This document shows positions 60,481-64,000 of a stretch of DNA of 64,000 nucleotides, in pieces (the first letter of the stretch is position 1; every line of letters starts with the position of its first letter). Position numbers and translations under genes: made by a program. Source of the stretch: an uncultured Lachnospiraceae bacterium (lineage in GTDB: Bacteria > Bacillota > Clostridia > Lachnospirales > Lachnospiraceae). Location: the NCBI GenBank assembly GCA_910588965.1, contig CAJUSO010000004.1:1-64000 (forward strand), in the 5' to 3' direction. The notes under the pieces were generated by a model that made no database searches, had not been told where the DNA came from, and worked only from the letters and a program-made list of their open reading frames with translations.

Positions 60481-62319
60481 TTATTTTTTCTTTGTATAAA
60501 TGCTGATTTTCTCAGGATATATCACTTTGCCATTGTATTCATAACCGTAACTGAGGCTTTCTGCCACTGTTTTTACAAGAGCCTCATCTTCGGTCTCTAC
60601 TTTTCTCACAATTTTCTGCTTTGCAGCCTCATTCCTGACGCCTGGCTCCCCTTTATAGATAGAAACATCGTGCTTCTCCAGGATATCGCCGATATCCTCC
60701 GCGTATGACAGGAACTCTTCTATGGGGATAACGCCCCCGTCCCCCTCCTTCTGTAAAAACTTCACTTTGGAGAGCATCATCTCGCGGATATCAATAAAAT
60801 CATACAGGACTTCCTTCAGGGCTTTTTCCACGAAGCCCGCTTTGTATTCATTTAATTCTTTGTATATGGTCTTCACCGTATTATCACGGGTTTCCGAATT
60901 TAAGATTTCTGTTGTAAACTTTTTCTCCAACCGGCGCATTGCCGCACAAACACGTTCCAACTCTTCCTCAATCCGCCCAAGGCGCTGATCTTGGACAAAA
61001 GCCTCTTTGGGCGTACCTGCCTGGATAGATACGGTATCCTCTAGGGATGTATCCGCCTGGTTGGAATCTATTTTCCTGGGAGCTGTATCTGCCTGGTTGG
61101 AATCTATTTCCCTGGGGGCTGTATCTCCTTGGGCATTCTCTTTTTTCCCAAAGAATGTATCTGCCTGGTTGGAATCCTTTTTCCCAAAGAATGTATCCGC
61201 CTGGTTGGCTTCTATTTTCCCAGGGTATGTATCTCCCTGGTTGGAATCCCTTTTCCTGGGATATGTATCTGCCTGATTGGAATCCTTTTTCCCAAAAAAT
61301 GTATCCGCCTGGTTGGCTTCTATTTCCCTGGGAGCTGTATCTCCTTGGGCATTCTCTTTTTTCCCAAAAAATGCATCCGCCTGGTTGGTTTCTATTTTCC
61401 TGGAGGCTGTATCTGAATGGACGCCCTCCATTTTCCCAAAGCATGTATCCGCCTGGTTGGCTTCCATTTTCCCGAGGTATGTATCTGCCTGGTTAGTTTC
61501 TATTTTCCTGGGAACTGTATCTTCTTGGGCATTCTCCTTTTTCCCAAAGTATATATCCGCCTGGTTTGCCTCCATTTTCCTAGCGGCTGTACCCGCCTGG
61601 TTTGCCTCTATTTTCCTAGCGGCTGTATTTGCCTGGATAGCCTGGATATCCCCTGGGAACGTTCCTGGCTGGCTGGGATGGATGCCCTCCCGGGGCGTTT
61701 TGCCCCCATGAAATTGGATGCCCTCCTGGGGCGTTCCTGGCTGGCCCGTTTGGGCGCCATCTTGGGGCATTCCTACCTGTGTGAATGCCTTATCCCCCTG
61801 TCTGGGAGGAAATCCCTGGCTGGCATACCCTCCCTGGCCAGAAGGCGTTTTTTGCGGGACGTAACCGCCCTGGTTGGAAAAGGGCTTTTGCGGGACGTAA
61901 TTTTCCGGATAGGGATTCCTCTCCTGCGGATAGGAAGGGCTTTGCGGAAAGCGGCCTCCCTGGCTTAAGGCCGGATCCTGCCAGAAAGGCATCCCCTGCC
62001 TGGCAGGGCTTCCCTGGAAAGAAGGCTCCCCTTGGGAAAAGGATGCATTTTGGCCGGAAGGCTCCAGCCTTCCAAAAAAACGTCCCCCCCTATCCCCGGC
62101 TGGCCAATCCTGCGCCATCCCCCCGGTATTCCCGGGGATTGTATCATTTTTCTCCCTATTTACGATTTCCTGGACAAACTCCGCCGTCTCTCTCAGTTTT
62201 TCAGAAACTACATCCTCCAGGCTGCCCTTCCCTTCCGGAACATCCCTTACCTCTTTTACCGTGACATTTTCCAGATTATCACTGTCGTATTGGATCTGCG
62301 CATATCTGTCTTCAAACAT
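60481..62319 (-). CDS. GrpE-like nucleotide-exchange factor with long repeat extension
   Basis: 612 residues. The C-terminal 165 residues (from about 447, RLGRIEEELERVCAAMRRLEKKF...) form a GrpE-like coiled coil and beta domain (ALKEVLYDFIDIREMMLSKV, EDIGDILEKHDVSIYKG, YEYNGKVIYPEKISIY). The first 60 residues are acidic; 70-225 are Gln/Gly/Pro-rich; 227-430 are a 12-residue repeat. GrpE is normally about 200 residues. It would recharge the adjacent HSP70s. First gene of the nine-gene operon. ATG 62319 has a purine-rich GGAAGG site. Confidence 0.8.
   Translation of the reverse strand: MFEDRYAQIQYDSDNLENVTVKEVRDVPEGKGSLEDVVSEKLRETAEFVQEIVNREKNDTIPGNTGGMAQDWPAGDRGGRFFGRLEPSGQNASFSQGEPSFQGSPARQGMPFWQDPALSQGGRFPQSPSYPQERNPYPENYVPQKPFSNQGGYVPQKTPSGQGGYASQGFPPRQGDKAFTQVGMPQDGAQTGQPGTPQEGIQFHGGKTPREGIHPSQPGTFPGDIQAIQANTAARKIEANQAGTAARKMEANQADIYFGKKENAQEDTVPRKIETNQADTYLGKMEANQADTCFGKMEGVHSDTASRKIETNQADAFFGKKENAQGDTAPREIEANQADTFFGKKDSNQADTYPRKRDSNQGDTYPGKIEANQADTFFGKKDSNQADTFFGKKENAQGDTAPREIDSNQADTAPRKIDSNQADTSLEDTVSIQAGTPKEAFVQDQRLGRIEEELERVCAAMRRLEKKFTTEILNSETRDNTVKTIYKELNEYKAGFVEKALKEVLYDFIDIREMMLSKVKFLQKEGDGGVIPIEEFLSYAEDIGDILEKHDVSIYKGEPGVRNEAAKQKIVRKVETEDEALVKTVAESLSYGYEYNGKVIYPEKISIYTKKK
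61033..61641 (-). repeat. 36-bp minisatellite in the grpE-like gene
   Basis: About 17 in-frame copies of a 36-bp unit encode 12 residues of the type ANQADTFFGKKD, with variants TNQADAFFGKKE, SNQADTYPRKRD and NAQGDTAPREIE. Higher-order groups of units repeat, suggesting expansion by unequal exchange. Confidence 0.9.
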
Positions 62320-62743
62320 ATCCTTCCCCGCTCCTTTGCTTTTCTTCCTATGCAGCTAACCCTGTAAGTGGGTATCTATAACGATAATCCAGAACCTTAC
62401 ACCAGCGTTTGGGATATCGTTTTTCTTTTTCATTTATATATCATCCAATAACTCTTATTTACTCAGAATTACCCCCAAAAAATTTTATCATAAGCCCCGC
62501 ATATTAAAATATCTTAACATATCCCAATTTCCCAAAATAGATGTGCACAAAAATTTGCACGGAAATCGACAAAATTCCGCACCATCTGATTTCTAGCGGG
62601 CGCTTTGCGCTGTAAAAAGAAAAGAAGAATCCCCGGACTGCGGTGCAACACAGTCCAGGGATTCACATGTTTCCTTATCGGGTATAACCGTACCCATCCC
62701 GCAAAGGCATAATCCAGGAACGGGCAGCGGTTTTACAATCATT
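62320..62743. other. Promoter region of the chaperone-GTPase operon
   Basis: 424 bp. Right part: the terminator at 62614-62663. The middle 62440-62570 is strongly AT-rich and holds an inverted repeat GTGCA-N8-TGCAC (62543-62560), plus an ATGATAAAAT -10-like box near 62480. No convincing -35/-10 pair was found. No CIRCE element (TTAGCACTC dyad) was seen although the operon encodes HSP70 and GrpE. Confidence 0.5.
62614..62663 (-). terminator. Terminator of the Sel1-repeat gene
   Basis: Stem AATCCCTGGACTG / CAGTCCGGGGATT (arms within 62628-62663) followed on the minus strand by CTTCTTTTCTTTTT. It separates the Sel1 gene from the chaperone-GTPase operon. Confidence 0.85.
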
Positions 62744-63655
62744 TTAGAAGTACCCCGTCAGGCTTAGCATGCTGATAGCATTTACAAGCAACCCAATGGC
62801 AGCTAATACGCCGGGCTTACTCTTCATGGCCAATATGCCGATGATCAACCCTATGACAGAAAGGCCTGCAAGCTGGCTCATCGATATTATACCGATTGCA
62901 ATGGAAATGATTGCTTTTAGGTTACTGCTTTTCTTTTCAGCCGTATCATCCTCCCAATCCACCTCTTCCTCTAGGCCAGATACCTTGCTGTTTCCCGTGC
63001 TGGAAGCATGGATAAGTGGAAATTGGCCAGCCCTAAACATTTCCATAAAACGTTGGCATACATAATCCTCGTCTTGCATCCCAACAAGCCAGCTGGCTTC
63101 TGCAATTTCAAGATCCTGTTGGCAGCAAATCCCTGTTGCATAGCACCAACCCCAAAACCGGAAGTCCATGGAATTAAGGGATGGTTTATGTTCTAATTCC
63201 TGGAAATAAACCGACAGCCTTGCTTCAATCGGTCTCCTTCTCCTTGGATCTTCCGATATATATTCTCTCAGGAATAGGCAGGCACTGATATCGCCTGTTG
63301 TGGCCGCTTTGCAGATTAAGTCATATGCTTTGCCAGTATCTGTTTTCAAATACATCTGCCCCAAAGACATCATGGCGGCTGGCGAACCGAATTCTACCGC
63401 CTTCTGGAAACACTTTTCTGCCTGTCCCAAATCCTTCGGGATCCGTTTCCCCTCTAAATACAGCATCCCCAAATCATAGGTGCACAAAAGGCTGTCCTCT
63501 TGCATCCCCTTTGTTAAATACTCCACTTTTTTTGCATAATCCGATGTATCCCTTGCTTTTATCCAATACTCATTATCTTCATCGTTCGATTCCTTTTGCT
63601 CTTGCCTTAAAAATTCCTGGAACTTTGCCTCTATCTGTGCATAATCTTCTGCCAT
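62744..63655 (-). CDS. Sel1-repeat protein with C-terminal DUF4190-like membrane region
   Basis: 303 residues. Residues about 35-190 are helical and contain Sel1/TPR-type repeats (LCTYDLGMLYLEGKRIPKDLGQAEKCFQKAVEFGSPAAMMSLGQMYLK). After a Ser/Glu-rich linker come two hydrophobic helices (about 235-257 and 264-285) reminiscent of DUF4190 (IGIISMSQLAGLSVIGLIIGILAM). Probably a tail-anchored adaptor. Start is ATG 63655, with GGGAGG nine bases upstream; the in-frame GTG at 63703 has none. A terminator follows it, so it is not co-transcribed with the GrpE-led operon, but proximity suggests a link. Confidence 0.7.
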   Translation of the reverse strand: MAEDYAQIEAKFQEFLRQEQKESNDEDNEYWIKARDTSDYAKKVEYLTKGMQEDSLLCTYDLGMLYLEGKRIPKDLGQAEKCFQKAVEFGSPAAMMSLGQMYLKTDTGKAYDLICKAATTGDISACLFLREYISEDPRRRRPIEARLSVYFQELEHKPSLNSMDFRFWGWCYATGICCQQDLEIAEASWLVGMQDEDYVCQRFMEMFRAGQFPLIHASSTGNSKVSGLEEEVDWEDDTAEKKSSNLKAIISIAIGIISMSQLAGLSVIGLIIGILAMKSKPGVLAAIGLLVNAISMLSLTGYF

Positions 63656-63703
63656 GCTTCCTAACCTCCCTGATTTTCTGTAATAATAGCTATCCCTGTC
63701 CAC

Positions 63704-64000
63704 TTACAGCCCCTTATCCTCCACAAACCCCACTTGCATAAACACATCCCTCTCCGCATTAATAGCCAGGGCTGTTTTCAGCCCGGAGGGCTTCCTGTCG
63801 TTGATTAGAATCCGTTCCCCGTAGGGCAGACCGTATAGGATTTGGTAAGGGCCAATGCCGTGGGCGTCCAGGAAGCCTTCCGTTGCCGCCGCATATGATG
63901 GATCCCGGGAAGTCAGGAATACAACCCTATCCCCTTCTGGTATGTTCTTCAGGAAATCCTCCGCTCCCTCCAGGAAGGAGTCGCCTTCCTCCGTAAGGTA
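63704..64000 (-). CDS. C-terminal part of a HAD-like hydrolase (partial, runs off the window)
   Basis: The minus strand is open from 64000 to a TAA at 63704-63706, 98 residues. VVFLTSRDPSYAAATEGFLDAHG matches HAD motif II (hydrophobic strand followed by T/S) and LINDRKPSGLKTALAINAERD matches the ND..P region near motif IV. The N-terminal motif I lies beyond the window. It precedes the Sel1 gene by 48 bp, likely the same transcript. Confidence 0.7.
   Translation of the reverse strand, partial: YLTEEGDSFLEGAEDFLKNIPEGDRVVFLTSRDPSYAAATEGFLDAHGIGPYQILYGLPYGERILINDRKPSGLKTALAINAERDVFMQVGFVEDKGL

Noticed and set aside
60481..62319. Long plus-strand open frames opposite the repeat region, apparently encoding Trp/Leu-rich repeats
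   Set aside because: They are the antisense of the 36-bp minisatellite, lack ribosome sites and have no family features; the minus-strand GrpE gene explains them.

Overview
The window looks like a chromosome segment of a gut-type Clostridia bacterium, most likely Lachnospiraceae (inference). The support is moderate GC by eye, strong AGGAGG ribosome sites, a hexuronate operon with a Bacillus-type SDR fructuronate reductase, an ACT-protein/hom/apgM cluster, DUF2752 and SprA-like proteins, and prfB with a +1 frameshift site. No rRNA, tRNA, insertion sequence, prophage or CRISPR array was seen. Most genes lie on the minus strand.

Layout: 21-5180 is a hexuronate catabolism operon (GPH transporter, uxuA, uxuB-type SDR, uxaC). 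5549-7432 holds a secreted Ig-like protein and lspA. 7659-12478 carries two tandem, nearly identical M56 (BlaR1-like) genes. 12836-16084 (+) is a two-component system with an exported Ala/Glu-rich protein. 16197-23850 holds a BlaI-type repressor, an atypical ClpX, a family-4 uracil-DNA glycosylase, a CsbB/YfhO-type envelope glycosylation pair and the start of a Co/Ni ECF transporter (to 25669) with a structured leader. 25933-31392 is an 1819-residue exported GH127/GH146-type arabinofuranosidase. 31665-32943 is an AT-rich Panacea-type toxin-antitoxin candidate. 33304-44617 holds siroheme, threonine-pathway, prfB, a two-gene AAA ATPase/TOPRIM-like module, an AlkD-like gene and small membrane proteins.

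The most striking region is 45320-62319, nine co-directional genes with gaps of 13-66 bp: a GrpE-like protein with a long 12-residue repeat tract, an HSP70, an HSP70-vWA fusion, a zinc-ribbon/FN3 protein with a possible degenerate J-domain, a zinc-ribbon P-loop GTPase, a GAP1-N2-like protein, a transglutaminase-like protein, a membrane-anchored C-type-lectin protein and a CHAT peptidase. The content resembles the GTPase/chaperone conflict systems predicted by comparative genomics: a dedicated chaperone set and a GTPase would gate a CHAT protease effector, with the lectin protein as a surface sensor. This working model is inference.

A recurring oddity is in-frame low-complexity or minisatellite tracts inside otherwise ordinary genes (uxaC, M56, yfhO, the lectin protein, grpE, the Ala/Glu-rich protein). 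Coding assignments rest on reading of motifs; no database search was possible.
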